Source of the DNA: Peptostreptococcaceae bacterium
GTDB taxonomy: Bacteria > Bacillota > Clostridia > Peptostreptococcales > Filifactoraceae
Length of the DNA: 45,182 bases
Direction of reading: 5' to 3'
Assembly: GCA_030532905.1 (NCBI GenBank)
Contig: JAUNKE010000011.1
Span: 1-45,182 of the forward strand
The notes beneath the pieces are model-generated. The model searched no databases and was not told the DNA's origin. It saw only the letters and a list, made by a program, of their open reading frames with translations. Made by a program: the position numbers and the translations under genes. This document shows positions 33,461-42,221 of the stretch, piece after piece. The stretch's first letter is position 1, and each line of letters begins with the position of its first letter.

Positions 33461-35212
33461 ATGCAAAAAAGAAGAGGTTTCACTCTTAACGAAGCCATTA
33501 TAGCATTAGTTTTGTTTTCGCTTGTTGTGGGTTTTTTTGCTACAATATACTCAGCATCATATAAAACTACAAGACGAAGTAAGAGTGATATTAAACTTAC
33601 TTTTAAGGGGCAAGAACAAGTGGAGCAAGGTTTGGCAAGTCTCTCCGGTGAAGCTCAAAGGTGGGCGGATTACATCAATGCAAAGAAAAGTGACTCAAGT
33701 TTAGTGAAACCTGCTGATTTACAAGAACCGGACACAAAGCTGAATCTATGGGGTGGAGAGGTAAAAGGTTACTCTTATTACCACACTATAAAACCTGATA
33801 AACCAAATGAGCAGGGGTTGACTGCTGATGTATTCAGCTTTGTATATGCAAATGCCAGGCGTCCCGTTATTGCTTCGGTGGCATTTGTCTCTTCGATAAA
33901 ACCTGTTCCTAAGATTATATATCAGCAAAGCTATACAAGTACAAATGATTATTCTTACAAAATTAAAGTTGAAAACAGTGATGTACTATTAAGAGCGGTG
34001 GAGCGTGAATATCTTGGTAAGAAGCATTATGATGTTCAAGGTAAAAAATTTATAAGCAGACCGTATTCGAGTCGTAAATCAGCCGGTGAATTTGAACTTA
34101 CTCCTATATATGCATCACTATTTCCGGAGGCTTACAATATTATTTCGCCAAGGACAGGAAATGTTCTGTTCAAGCAGAATTCCATTCCTAAATTGGAAAG
34201 TGCAGTATCAATAGATATGTCTTCGTTTAAGAAAGATTCTTCGTTTAGTGATGTTGCACTATTAAAAACTGTACAGGCACAATCAATCAATGGATTTATT
34301 TCAGAAGAAATTGTAAATCCATATTCAGTAACTTGGTTAGTAGGCTTACCGGTTGTTGATAATTCCTTAATTGGACATTGGGATGCAAACTTGACTTTTG
34401 AGAGTAAATCTGATGAGAGTGTTGAGCAGTATCTATCCAACCAGGATCTTTCGGGAAAAACCTTAGACAACTTATTAACTGTTGCCGGGTATGCTAATAA
34501 AGATTCAAAGTTGAATGTTGTAGGACATCCTATTTTGAATGTTCGTGACACAAATGGAGATTACAGGCAATTTTCTAATGGAATTGCTATTCCATACTCT
34601 GACAATGCGAATAGCCGATTGCGGGTTGTTCCTTCCGTTACACAAGAACCTATAACTGTTATAATAAGAGCAAAACAATTAAATCCTAGCGGTAATTCTC
34701 CATTATTTTCTTTTAATATGGGGAATGACGGTAATGGAGTAGGAGGTGCTCTCGGTTTCCAATTTTATTTACATCCGAGTGCAACTCAAATTTCATATCG
34801 TTTAGACAGAGGAGCGACAACTCCAAATCCGACTCAAAGAATTATTGATATTCCATCTAACTTAACGGATGTATTCGCATATAACTCTATTACGCAGCAA
34901 GGTGATAGAGAAGGATATGCTATTTATGAGTTACAGATGATTCCAAGGCTTAACGGCTCGAATATAGAATATAATGCATCCGTGTTGGTTAATGGAAAGT
35001 ATAAGTATGATTTGATGTTAGCGGAGTATTTACCGTATAATGCGAGCACAAACGGAATTGAGATAGGATCTAATCTTGAAGTGTCGGATATAATATTATA
35101 TAATCGAATCTTGGCTATTGATGAATCAAAAGAAATTACGAAGTATCTATTGAATAAATATACTGTAGATGATAAAGAGAGAGATACAATTAAAACTAAT
35201 TTAGGATATTAG
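33461..35212 (+). CDS. Modular type IV pilin with lectin/LamG-like C-terminal domain, probable adhesin
   Basis: The 583-residue prepilin has a leader MQKRRG cut before FTLNEAIIALVLFSLVVGFF, with Glu5. The pilin head runs to about residue 290. Residues ~303-570 look like a concanavalin A-like jelly roll. The segment LIGHWDAN resembles the entry strand of LamG repeats. ITVIIRAKQL and LGFQFYLHP are typical inner strands, and VSDIILYNRIL near the end is a hallmark of LamG/lectin folds. It follows the vWA pilin, the same pairing as PilB and PilC of the Streptococcus sanguinis pilus. It probably binds glycans or a host or bacterial surface protein. The ligand cannot be read from the sequence. Confidence 0.85.
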   Translation: MQKRRGFTLNEAIIALVLFSLVVGFFATIYSASYKTTRRSKSDIKLTFKGQEQVEQGLASLSGEAQRWADYINAKKSDSSLVKPADLQEPDTKLNLWGGEVKGYSYYHTIKPDKPNEQGLTADVFSFVYANARRPVIASVAFVSSIKPVPKIIYQQSYTSTNDYSYKIKVENSDVLLRAVEREYLGKKHYDVQGKKFISRPYSSRKSAGEFELTPIYASLFPEAYNIISPRTGNVLFKQNSIPKLESAVSIDMSSFKKDSSFSDVALLKTVQAQSINGFISEEIVNPYSVTWLVGLPVVDNSLIGHWDANLTFESKSDESVEQYLSNQDLSGKTLDNLLTVAGYANKDSKLNVVGHPILNVRDTNGDYRQFSNGIAIPYSDNANSRLRVVPSVTQEPITVIIRAKQLNPSGNSPLFSFNMGNDGNGVGGALGFQFYLHPSATQISYRLDRGATTPNPTQRIIDIPSNLTDVFAYNSITQQGDREGYAIYELQMIPRLNGSNIEYNASVLVNGKYKYDLMLAEYLPYNASTNGIEIGSNLEVSDIILYNRILAIDESKEITKYLLNKYTVDDKERDTIKTNLGY

Positions 35213-35235
35213 TTTGTAAACAGAGGGGGAATCTT

Positions 35236-36426
35236 ATGTTTAAGAAAAAATCTAAAGATGCTAATCCGAACGGTTCCGGAACGAAAACGAAAGGTGAAAG
35301 CAAACCCTTATTTTCTTCAAAAAAAACAACGGTTGCTCGAACTAAAAAAGCAAACAGACCATTGTATAAGAAAAAAGGGAATCGTTTTGTAGCAATGGAT
35401 TTAGGAAACTATGCGATTAAATTTGCAGTTGGAAATCAACAAGGGAACCGGATAAAAGTAGATAAAGTTTTTCGTGCGACTTTACCGGAGCATTTGTATG
35501 TTGACAGTACAATCAATGATGACCGCAAGTTATTGGACATCATAAAATCTGAACTATCTTCTAATGGAGTTAAAGACACAGATATTATCGTTTCGTTTGA
35601 AAGTACATCAATAATTAAGCGTCGTTTAACAGTACCTGCTTTATCAGATGCTGAGACGAAAGACTTAATTGGATTTGAATTGGAAGAATATCTTGGTATT
35701 AATCCCGATGATTATATTATTCAATATAAAATTCTTTCAGAATATGATAGAGAAGGTAAGAAAAGGGATATACAAATCGATGCTGTACCGAAAGCTATCT
35801 CAAAAAAGTTATTTTCTCTTTTGAAGCAAGGTGGATATAATCCGTGTATATTAGGTATTCAGTCGAATTTTATTGAAAATATGACAAACACTTTAGAAAT
35901 CAACGGGAATCGACCACAGTCAGGGAATGCGATAGCGGTAGCTGATATTGGGAATAGCGGAATTGTGGTTAATATTTTCAAAGATGGGAAGAGTGAATTT
36001 AACAGAATTATTCGTTCTACATCATCCTTAAGATATGCACTTATGTCTGAGCTTAGAATGGATGAGAGCACAGCATTATCTACTGTCAGAAGCTACTTTA
36101 ATAAAAGTTTGACTGCTTTTGCCGAGCCTGATTCCAGTGATGAAAAAATACTAAGCACTATGAAATCTTGCATCAATGAATGGTCAACCGAAATTGATAG
36201 GGTTCTTGAATATTATCGTTCGAGAAGTGTTGACAATAAAATCAGTAAATTGTTTATCTATGGTGGAGAAGTCATGATTCCGGAAATGGATCGTTATATT
36301 GAAGGAAGAATTGCAGTTCCTACGGAGATTATACGAAATATAAGCAATCTTGATGTTTCAAAAGATATAAATATAATAGATTTGCCGATTTATGTAAACC
36401 CAATTAGTGCATTGATCAGATCATAG
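35236..36426 (+). CDS. pilM: Type IV pilus assembly protein PilM
   Basis: PilM is an actin-like cytoplasmic protein that binds the N-terminus of PilN and links the machinery to the ATPases. The 396-residue protein has the ATP-binding start FVAMDLGNYAIKFAVG at ~51-66. It continues with VSFESTSIIKRRLTVPALSDAE, IGFELEEYLGINPDDY and a second phosphate site, VADIGNSGIVVNIF. The first ~50 residues are an added Lys/Ser/Thr-rich basic tail not seen in classical PilM, which begins right before the IDIG motif. GAGGGGG supports the start at 35236, so the tail is translated. pilN follows after 10 nt. Confidence 0.92.
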   Translation: MFKKKSKDANPNGSGTKTKGESKPLFSSKKTTVARTKKANRPLYKKKGNRFVAMDLGNYAIKFAVGNQQGNRIKVDKVFRATLPEHLYVDSTINDDRKLLDIIKSELSSNGVKDTDIIVSFESTSIIKRRLTVPALSDAETKDLIGFELEEYLGINPDDYIIQYKILSEYDREGKKRDIQIDAVPKAISKKLFSLLKQGGYNPCILGIQSNFIENMTNTLEINGNRPQSGNAIAVADIGNSGIVVNIFKDGKSEFNRIIRSTSSLRYALMSELRMDESTALSTVRSYFNKSLTAFAEPDSSDEKILSTMKSCINEWSTEIDRVLEYYRSRSVDNKISKLFIYGGEVMIPEMDRYIEGRIAVPTEIIRNISNLDVSKDINIIDLPIYVNPISALIRS

Positions 36427-36436
36427 GAGGTTTAAT

Positions 36437-37006
36437 ATGGAATATAATTTTTTTGAACCCTTTTTAAAGGACTCTAAATCAGAAAAGAAGACTTCTGCTA
36501 AAAGTTCCGGTGGGAATAATTTAATTTATATTGCAGCAATGGTTTTAGTAGTCGGGTTAGTAGGAGCATCTTTTGGATACACCCTTGTTGAAAAAAGTAA
36601 ATTGAACAAAGAAATTGCAGAAATAGATGCTTATTTTGCAGATGAAAGTATTAAAGTTCAAATTGCTGAGGTTGATGCTAAACTTGCGGAGATTGCGGAT
36701 ATAAAATTAAAGCAACAATACCTGCAGTATTTGGAACAGGATATGAAAAATATTGATATCGTAAATGATCGTCTTCTCGATTTTATTAAGAAAGAAGTTG
36801 TAAAGGATTTGACGATCGAAACTTTGAATATTAACAAAGGTAAAGTGGAATTACAAGGTTTATCTTTAAAGAAACTTGGTATTGCACAATTTGAATATGA
36901 TTTGCGTAATAGCGGTAATTTTTATGAAGTGTTTGTACCTTCAATCCAAAAACAAGATTCTTACTTTAAATTTGATATGAATTTTGATACAGTAGTGGGA
37001 GGTTAG
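36437..37006 (+). CDS. pilN: Type IV pilus assembly protein PilN
   Basis: PilN is a bitopic membrane protein that bridges PilM and PilO. The 189-residue protein has a 30-residue cytoplasmic N-terminus with NFFEPFL near the start, then a transmembrane helix (LIYIAAMVLVVGLVGASFGY, ~31-50). A coiled coil (~55-105) and a small ferredoxin-like domain end the protein. The classical PilM-binding INLLP motif is replaced by YNFFEPF, which could serve the same role. Identification rests mainly on position and topology between pilM and pilO, since the family is poorly conserved. The pilO start is 1 nt after its stop. Confidence 0.82.
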   Translation: MEYNFFEPFLKDSKSEKKTSAKSSGGNNLIYIAAMVLVVGLVGASFGYTLVEKSKLNKEIAEIDAYFADESIKVQIAEVDAKLAEIADIKLKQQYLQYLEQDMKNIDIVNDRLLDFIKKEVVKDLTIETLNINKGKVELQGLSLKKLGIAQFEYDLRNSGNFYEVFVPSIQKQDSYFKFDMNFDTVVGG

Positions 37007-37007
37007 T

Positions 37008-38786
37008 ATGAAAGTTAGTACCCGAGAAAAAATGCTCATATCGATTGTTGCTTTGTTGCTATTAGCCGCTCTGTATTTTAATTATTATTTGCTTCCACAA
37101 AAAGAGGAGATCAATTCTTTGCGCGCTGAAAGAGACCAAAAGCAAGAGCGTAAAATAATGATGGAAGAAAAGTTAGCAGATAGTAGAACTTTGGATCAGG
37201 AGTACATTGCATCAAAAAATGGAATTCTAAAAATGTCTAACAAGTTTTTTTCTGAAGTTGAGCAAGAAGAATTTATTCTTCTTATCAACGATTTAGCTGA
37301 TGAAGCGAATGTTGTAGTCAATCAAATTGATTTTGAAGAAACTGCAGGTACTGATGCAATTACAAGTTTTCAAGAAGGTCGCGAAAAATTAGATAAGTAT
37401 ACGGAGTTGATTGCTCAAAATAAAATTAAGGGATATGTAAAAAAGGATCTTGCAGTAATACCGGGAGAGGAAGAGAAAAAAGAAGAAGATTCCGATTCGG
37501 TAAAAGTTTCTTCCAAGATGAAAAAAGCTTCTAAGCTAAGCTCTGAAACGGAACAAAACACAAACCGGGAATCTGAAAATACCGAACCGAACACATCTGA
37601 AAATCCGGATGGTCAAATTCAGGGAGATGAAGCTCAGAACCAGGATACAAATCGAACTCCTGAAAATATTCAGCAGTCGGAAGACCCGAATGCGGTTACC
37701 TATGCAAATAATATTCGTGCTTTAGTTGCAACAGTTCAAATGGACGGTAGTTATGATGAAATTCATGAATTTGTTTCATTAATTGCGCAGAGCGAAAGAA
37801 ATATTATTGTTGAGAATATAAAGATTTCAACTAAAGATAAAGGAACTACTTCTAAATCAAATGTCTCTGAATTGAGAATTGTTTTCTACAAAGTAGTGGG
37901 TTTGGAAGATTATTTCTCTCATAAAGACAGTGTTTTGGTAAACGCGGTGGTAACGAAGTCGCAAAAAGCTTCTCCATTTATGCAATACTCATGGAGCTTT
38001 AAGCCGACATCACCGACATCAAGTGTTGCGACAAATCAATTAGGAAACCAAATTACTTTGCCTCAGCAATCGCAAAGTGTGATTCCTCCATTTGTTGTAT
38101 ATCCTTCGACACCGTCATATTCGACACCGATGCCTGCGCCGACACCTGCACCGGGAGGAACTTATGTACCGTCTACGCCGACACCGAATTCGGTTCCGGG
38201 TGACATGTCTTATACACCGGAGTACGAGCGTCTGTCTTGGGGCGGCTATGTGAAGCGTGATAAGCCGAGTGTTACTCCGAATGTAACACCACAGCTTCCG
38301 GAAGTTGTACCGAGCAATGTTATTCCTTTTGACAACTTGAGCGGATTGAAGCTTCAGTTGAATTCAAACGGAACAAAGAATTCCGGTTCATTAAAACTAT
38401 CCGATAAGAGTGGTTTGAGTAAGGAAGTAATGTCTTTGGATTACCATTTGGGTGAAGTTGGATATTATGGTGCTATTCGAATTGATTTAACAGATAAAAA
38501 TATTAAACTGAACCAAAAGACAACAGATATTATTCTAAAGGTAAAATCTGAGATGATGTCAGGTCATGACATTGGATTGGAAATTTTGGATGCTGACAAT
38601 AACACGCATCGTGTCGTTCTTTATGAAGACATCGACTGGACGGATTGGAAAGATGTTCGCGTTTTGAATCTTCCTAGAATCAGCTATCCGGCAACTGTAA
38701 AGAGTATTTATGTTTCAAGAGTGGAAGATGCAAGAGTTACTGATGCAAAACTATACTTTGATTCATTATCATACACTTATAAGTAA
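37008..38786 (+). CDS. pilO: Enlarged PilO with C-terminal carbohydrate-binding-like domain
   Basis: PilO pairs with PilN in the cytoplasmic membrane and aligns the pilus machine. Here it is 592 residues instead of ~200. A transmembrane helix (~10-30) and coiled coil (~32-60) are followed by the first part of the extracytoplasmic domain. An acidic, Asn/Glu/Ser-rich insertion comes at ~150-228, then the ferredoxin-like core with VQMDGSYDEIHEFVSLIAQSERNIIVENI (~243-271). A Pro/Ser/Thr-rich stalk spans ~333-430. The C-terminal ~155 residues look like a beta-sandwich: LEILDADNNTHRVVLYEDI, WTDWKDVRVLNLP and KLYFDSLSYTY resemble the C-terminal domain of secreted phosphodiester glycosidases. The stalk and domain would face the cell wall. 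A terminator ends the unit. Confidence 0.85.
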   Translation: MKVSTREKMLISIVALLLLAALYFNYYLLPQKEEINSLRAERDQKQERKIMMEEKLADSRTLDQEYIASKNGILKMSNKFFSEVEQEEFILLINDLADEANVVVNQIDFEETAGTDAITSFQEGREKLDKYTELIAQNKIKGYVKKDLAVIPGEEEKKEEDSDSVKVSSKMKKASKLSSETEQNTNRESENTEPNTSENPDGQIQGDEAQNQDTNRTPENIQQSEDPNAVTYANNIRALVATVQMDGSYDEIHEFVSLIAQSERNIIVENIKISTKDKGTTSKSNVSELRIVFYKVVGLEDYFSHKDSVLVNAVVTKSQKASPFMQYSWSFKPTSPTSSVATNQLGNQITLPQQSQSVIPPFVVYPSTPSYSTPMPAPTPAPGGTYVPSTPTPNSVPGDMSYTPEYERLSWGGYVKRDKPSVTPNVTPQLPEVVPSNVIPFDNLSGLKLQLNSNGTKNSGSLKLSDKSGLSKEVMSLDYHLGEVGYYGAIRIDLTDKNIKLNQKTTDIILKVKSEMMSGHDIGLEILDADNNTHRVVLYEDIDWTDWKDVRVLNLPRISYPATVKSIYVSRVEDARVTDAKLYFDSLSYTYK

Positions 38787-38793
38787 GAATAAT

Positions 38794-38819
38794 TAGGGGC
38801 ATTTTGCCCCTATTTTATT
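38794..38819 (+). terminator. Rho-independent terminator after pilO
   Basis: TAGGGGCA (38794-38801) pairs with TGCCCCTA (38805-38812) around TTT, followed by TTTTATTG. It separates pilD from the rest of the cluster by a likely partial stop. Confidence 0.85.
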
Positions 38820-38839
38820 GTATTTTTTAGGGAGGAAGA

Positions 38840-39610
38840 ATGATAGGAGCCATATTTTTTATTTATGGATTATTGTTTGGGAGTTTTTACAATGTGCTCA
38901 TTTACAGACTTCCGTTGGATAAACCCGTCCACAAAGGACGATCCTATTGCCCGAATTGTAACACGAAATTAAAAGCATGGGACTTGATTCCTGTTTTCAG
39001 CTATGTATTTCTGGGAGGAAAGTGTCGCTATTGTAAAAATGAAATATCTTTTCGTTACCCGACAATTGAACTTATAACGGGGGCATTGTTCTTTTTATCG
39101 TATCGCCTTTACGGAGTAAGTCATCAGACCTTTTTATTCATTTCATTCTGGTCGATGCTGCTGATTGTAACGATGATTGACTGGGATCATCTGGTCATAA
39201 TGGATATCGTTTTGGGCGTTTTTTCCATTATCAATTTGGGAATTGTAGCTTTCGGGCTTCGATATGATTGGACGCATTATATCTACGGTGTCGCTATCGG
39301 AATGATTTTTTATTCCATTATCTATTTTGTTTCCAAGATGATTTATAAAAAGGAGGCTTTCGGCTCCGGGGATATTTTTCTGATTGGAGCGATAGGAATT
39401 GTTCTCGGTGGAAAAATGACATTGGTTACTTCGTTGTTGGCATTTTATGTAGCATTGTTTGGGATTTTGATTTTTAGATTGTTTGGCAAGAAAGTAGGGC
39501 GTCAAACTGAAATTCCGTTCGGACCGTCGGTCTGCATCGCCGCATTCGTCATGTCGATTTACGGTGAAGAGATTGTAGCGTTCTTATATCGATTGATGGG
39601 ATATCAGTAA
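38840..39610 (+). CDS. pilD: Prepilin peptidase / N-methyltransferase PilD
   Basis: PilD removes the basic leader of prepilins and methylates the new N-terminus. The 256-residue membrane protein has about eight hydrophobic segments and the N-terminal GSFYNVLIYRLP. A cytoplasmic methyltransferase loop carries two CxxC pairs (YCPNC and CRYC). The two catalytic aspartates of the aspartyl protease site lie in MIDWDHLVI and FGSGDIFLIGAIG. All required residues are present, so it is expected to be a bifunctional enzyme. AGGGAGG precedes the start. It must process the five pilin-like proteins encoded upstream, including one with Ala at -1. Confidence 0.96.
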   Translation: MIGAIFFIYGLLFGSFYNVLIYRLPLDKPVHKGRSYCPNCNTKLKAWDLIPVFSYVFLGGKCRYCKNEISFRYPTIELITGALFFLSYRLYGVSHQTFLFISFWSMLLIVTMIDWDHLVIMDIVLGVFSIINLGIVAFGLRYDWTHYIYGVAIGMIFYSIIYFVSKMIYKKEAFGSGDIFLIGAIGIVLGGKMTLVTSLLAFYVALFGILIFRLFGKKVGRQTEIPFGPSVCIAAFVMSIYGEEIVAFLYRLMGYQ

Positions 39611-39613
39611 ATA

Positions 39614-39658
39614 AAAAAATCACCTTCTGTCTGTTCATCAGACCGAAGGTGATTTTTT
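39614..39658. terminator. Bidirectional terminator between pilD and the PBP gene
   Basis: AAAAAATCACCTTC plus GTCTG (39614-39633) pairs with CAGAC plus GAAGGTGATTTTTT (39639-39658), with one mismatch. The A and T flanks make it functional in both directions for the convergent genes. Confidence 0.92.
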
Positions 39659-39679
39659 ACGCTTCTTATTTTATTGATT

Positions 39680-42130
39680 TTAGCCGCCATTGTTTCCGCC
39701 GCCGCTGCTTCCGCCGTCAAATATCGGGTCGTTGCTCGGTGGTTGTGTTTGCTCCGGTGGATTTCCTCCGGTGCCCGGGTCGGTGACCGGTGGGGTGATG
39801 TCGATGACATCGCCTTCTTCACCTTCCTCCGTAAGCAACGGATTCTCTTCCGGTGGTGGAGCGGTATGCAGATGGCAGGACTCTTTCGGAGTGGTTCCCG
39901 CGACAAAGTATTCTTTTCGAACATGCGTACAATATTCCGTTGCCTGCTCGCCGCTTTCGTCACAGATGGAGAGTCCGACGATGCCCGACGGCATGACAAA
40001 GTTTTTGGCGGCAAGTCCGCTATGAACTTTGTTCATGATTTTTCCCCAAAGTGCGGAAGGAACATCACTGGTCATATTCAAATCTTTCGGGATATCTTCG
40101 CCAATCCAAACGGCGCCGGTATAATAAGGGGTGAATCCGACAAACCAAACATCCTTTTCGTCGTTGGTCGTTCCGGTTTTTCCGGCGGTTGCCTGATTAC
40201 GAACCTTCGCTCTTGCGCCCGTTCCTTTGCTGACAACATCCTGCATCATGCTGGTCATCAGATAAGCAATCTGCGGGGATGCAATTTTTTTCGTTTCCGC
40301 CACTGCGTCATAGACGACGGTGCCGGTTGAAGTTTCTATTCGTTTTACAAAAATCGGTTTGGTATAGACTCCGTTGTTTGCGATTGTTGCATAAGCGGAA
40401 GTCATATCCATCGGTGTGGTACCGTAGGTCATACCGCCTAATGCAAGTGAAAGGTTCTCGTCATTGTGTGCACGATCCATATCACGAGTAACAACGGTGG
40501 AAAGTCCCAATTTCTGCAGCATGTCAATCATGACATTCGGTCCGACAATTTTTGCTACACGAACCGCACCGACATTCGATGATTTGATAATTAAATTTCG
40601 TATAGTGGTCGGGCCATCGTAATAGCTGCCGTAGTTTTTCGGTTTATAGCTTCCCTCGGTAATCGGTTTGTCATCAACCGGAGAGCCCGGTGTAAAACCA
40701 TGCAACAATGCCGGCAAATAAACGGCAATCGGCTTGATGGATGAGCCCGGCTGACGAGGGTTGAGTGCACGATTGTAAATTTTGCTTCCACCGATACCGC
40801 GACCGCCGATCAATCCGCGCACAAAACCGTTGGATTGTTGCATAACAACTGCAGCAACCTGTGGTTGAAGCACACCTTCTTCGGTCGTTCTCGTTCTCGG
40901 ATAGTTTGCGCTGTTGTTGACTTCATTTTCCAAAATCGCTTGGATTTTCGGATCCATTGTCGAGTAAATACGAAGTCCGCCGCCGACCATAATGTCCTGC
41001 GCTTCTTCGTCCTCATAGCCCAAGCCTTTCAATATTGATAAAGTCTCCACCTGAACTTTGTCGGCAAAGTAGGATGAGACATTGGTTTGCTTATTTTTTC
41101 CTATCTTCACGACGATTGGCTCCGCAGCTGCGGCATCTCGTTCCTGTTGAGTGATGAACTCATTTTTTACCATCATATCAAGAACCAGTTCCTGTCTTTC
41201 TTTTGCCGCCGGATTGAGCATGGCTTTTCGCGCGTACAATTCGCCGTTTTTGAGTTGAACATAATCGTATCGGGAAATCAATCCTTTGCCCAGCAATCGT
41301 CCGTAGAGTTTTTGGTCTTCGTCCGTCGGTGGCGGCACTTCCGAATTTTCATCGCGCACCAGAAGTCGTATTTGCGCTCCGTCCAAATTTTCGTCCGCCG
41401 CCATCGGTGCCGTTACATAGACCGAAAACTTCGAAGGGTTTTTCGGAATTGCGGCAAGCATTGCCGATTCCGCTAAAGTCAGTTTGGAAACATCTTTATT
41501 AAAATAATGACGCGATGCCGCTTGGACACCGTAATTTCCTCGTGCAAGGTTGATTTTGTTCAGATAGTAATACATAATCTGATCTTTGCTCAACACTTTT
41601 TCAATTTGGAGTGCATTATAAGCATCCGTAATTTTTCGGTCGAGACTTCTGTCGGGACCGGTATAAAGGTTTTTTGCAAGCTGCATCGTGATAGTGGATG
41701 CTCCTTGCTCAAGGCTTCGGGTTTTGATGTCATGCCACAATGCACCGAACACACGCTTGATATCCACGCCGTTATGTTGCTCGAAGCGCTCATCCTCGAT
41801 GGCGATAACCGCCTCTTGAAGATGTTTTGGGATTTGCTCTATCGGAACAACGATTCGAGTGATGTTGCGGCTGCTGGAAACTCGCTCCAGCAAATTGCCC
41901 TGTGAGTCATAGATAAAAGATGTATCTTCCAGTAAGTCGGAAATTTTTGTGGGGTCGATGGGGTCGGCATTTTTGACGACATATAATGTATAACCGCCCA
42001 GCGTTACGCCGCCTACAAAAATTGTGGTGAATACGAGTAGGAGTAAAACCTTAAATATACTTACTCTTTTTCTTCGTTTCTTTCGACTTTTTTTCTTTGG
42101 TTGATTTTCTTCGTTTGTTGTTAGAAACAT
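39680..42130 (-). CDS. Class A penicillin-binding protein (PBP1A family)
   Basis: This bifunctional peptidoglycan synthase polymerises glycan strands and cross-links peptides. The 816-residue form has a basic cytoplasmic tail, one transmembrane helix (~26-50) and a GT51 glycosyltransferase domain. The catalytic E112 sits in EDERFEQHNG, and GASTITMQLAKNLY follows. The transpeptidase domain has SxxK at S463-K466, SSN at 517-519 and KTGT at 651-654. The C-terminus holds several cysteines (~723-752), then an acidic, Pro/Gly/Asn-rich tail of ~60 residues. I chose the start at 42130 because AGGAGG lies 6 nt upstream; the frame extends 7 codons further. It is convergent with pilD. Confidence 0.95.
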   Translation of the reverse strand: MFLTTNEENQPKKKSRKKRRKRVSIFKVLLLLVFTTIFVGGVTLGGYTLYVVKNADPIDPTKISDLLEDTSFIYDSQGNLLERVSSSRNITRIVVPIEQIPKHLQEAVIAIEDERFEQHNGVDIKRVFGALWHDIKTRSLEQGASTITMQLAKNLYTGPDRSLDRKITDAYNALQIEKVLSKDQIMYYYLNKINLARGNYGVQAASRHYFNKDVSKLTLAESAMLAAIPKNPSKFSVYVTAPMAADENLDGAQIRLLVRDENSEVPPPTDEDQKLYGRLLGKGLISRYDYVQLKNGELYARKAMLNPAAKERQELVLDMMVKNEFITQQERDAAAAEPIVVKIGKNKQTNVSSYFADKVQVETLSILKGLGYEDEEAQDIMVGGGLRIYSTMDPKIQAILENEVNNSANYPRTRTTEEGVLQPQVAAVVMQQSNGFVRGLIGGRGIGGSKIYNRALNPRQPGSSIKPIAVYLPALLHGFTPGSPVDDKPITEGSYKPKNYGSYYDGPTTIRNLIIKSSNVGAVRVAKIVGPNVMIDMLQKLGLSTVVTRDMDRAHNDENLSLALGGMTYGTTPMDMTSAYATIANNGVYTKPIFVKRIETSTGTVVYDAVAETKKIASPQIAYLMTSMMQDVVSKGTGARAKVRNQATAGKTGTTNDEKDVWFVGFTPYYTGAVWIGEDIPKDLNMTSDVPSALWGKIMNKVHSGLAAKNFVMPSGIVGLSICDESGEQATEYCTHVRKEYFVAGTTPKESCHLHTAPPPEENPLLTEEGEEGDVIDITPPVTDPGTGGNPPEQTQPPSNDPIFDGGSSGGGNNGG

Positions 42131-42152
42131 AATTATCCTCCTAATCAGCAAT

Positions 42153-42161
42153 ATTATATCA
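42153..42161 (-). promoter_or_regulatory. Extended -10 promoter of the PBP gene
   Basis: On the minus strand TGATATAAT (42161-42153) is a consensus extended -10. The -35 is weak. It lies ~25 nt before the start codon. Confidence 0.55.
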
Positions 42162-42221
42162 CGACTAAGAGGATAATAATAGTTTTTTGTATGATTTTAG
42201 CGAAACTGTAATTTTTGTAAC

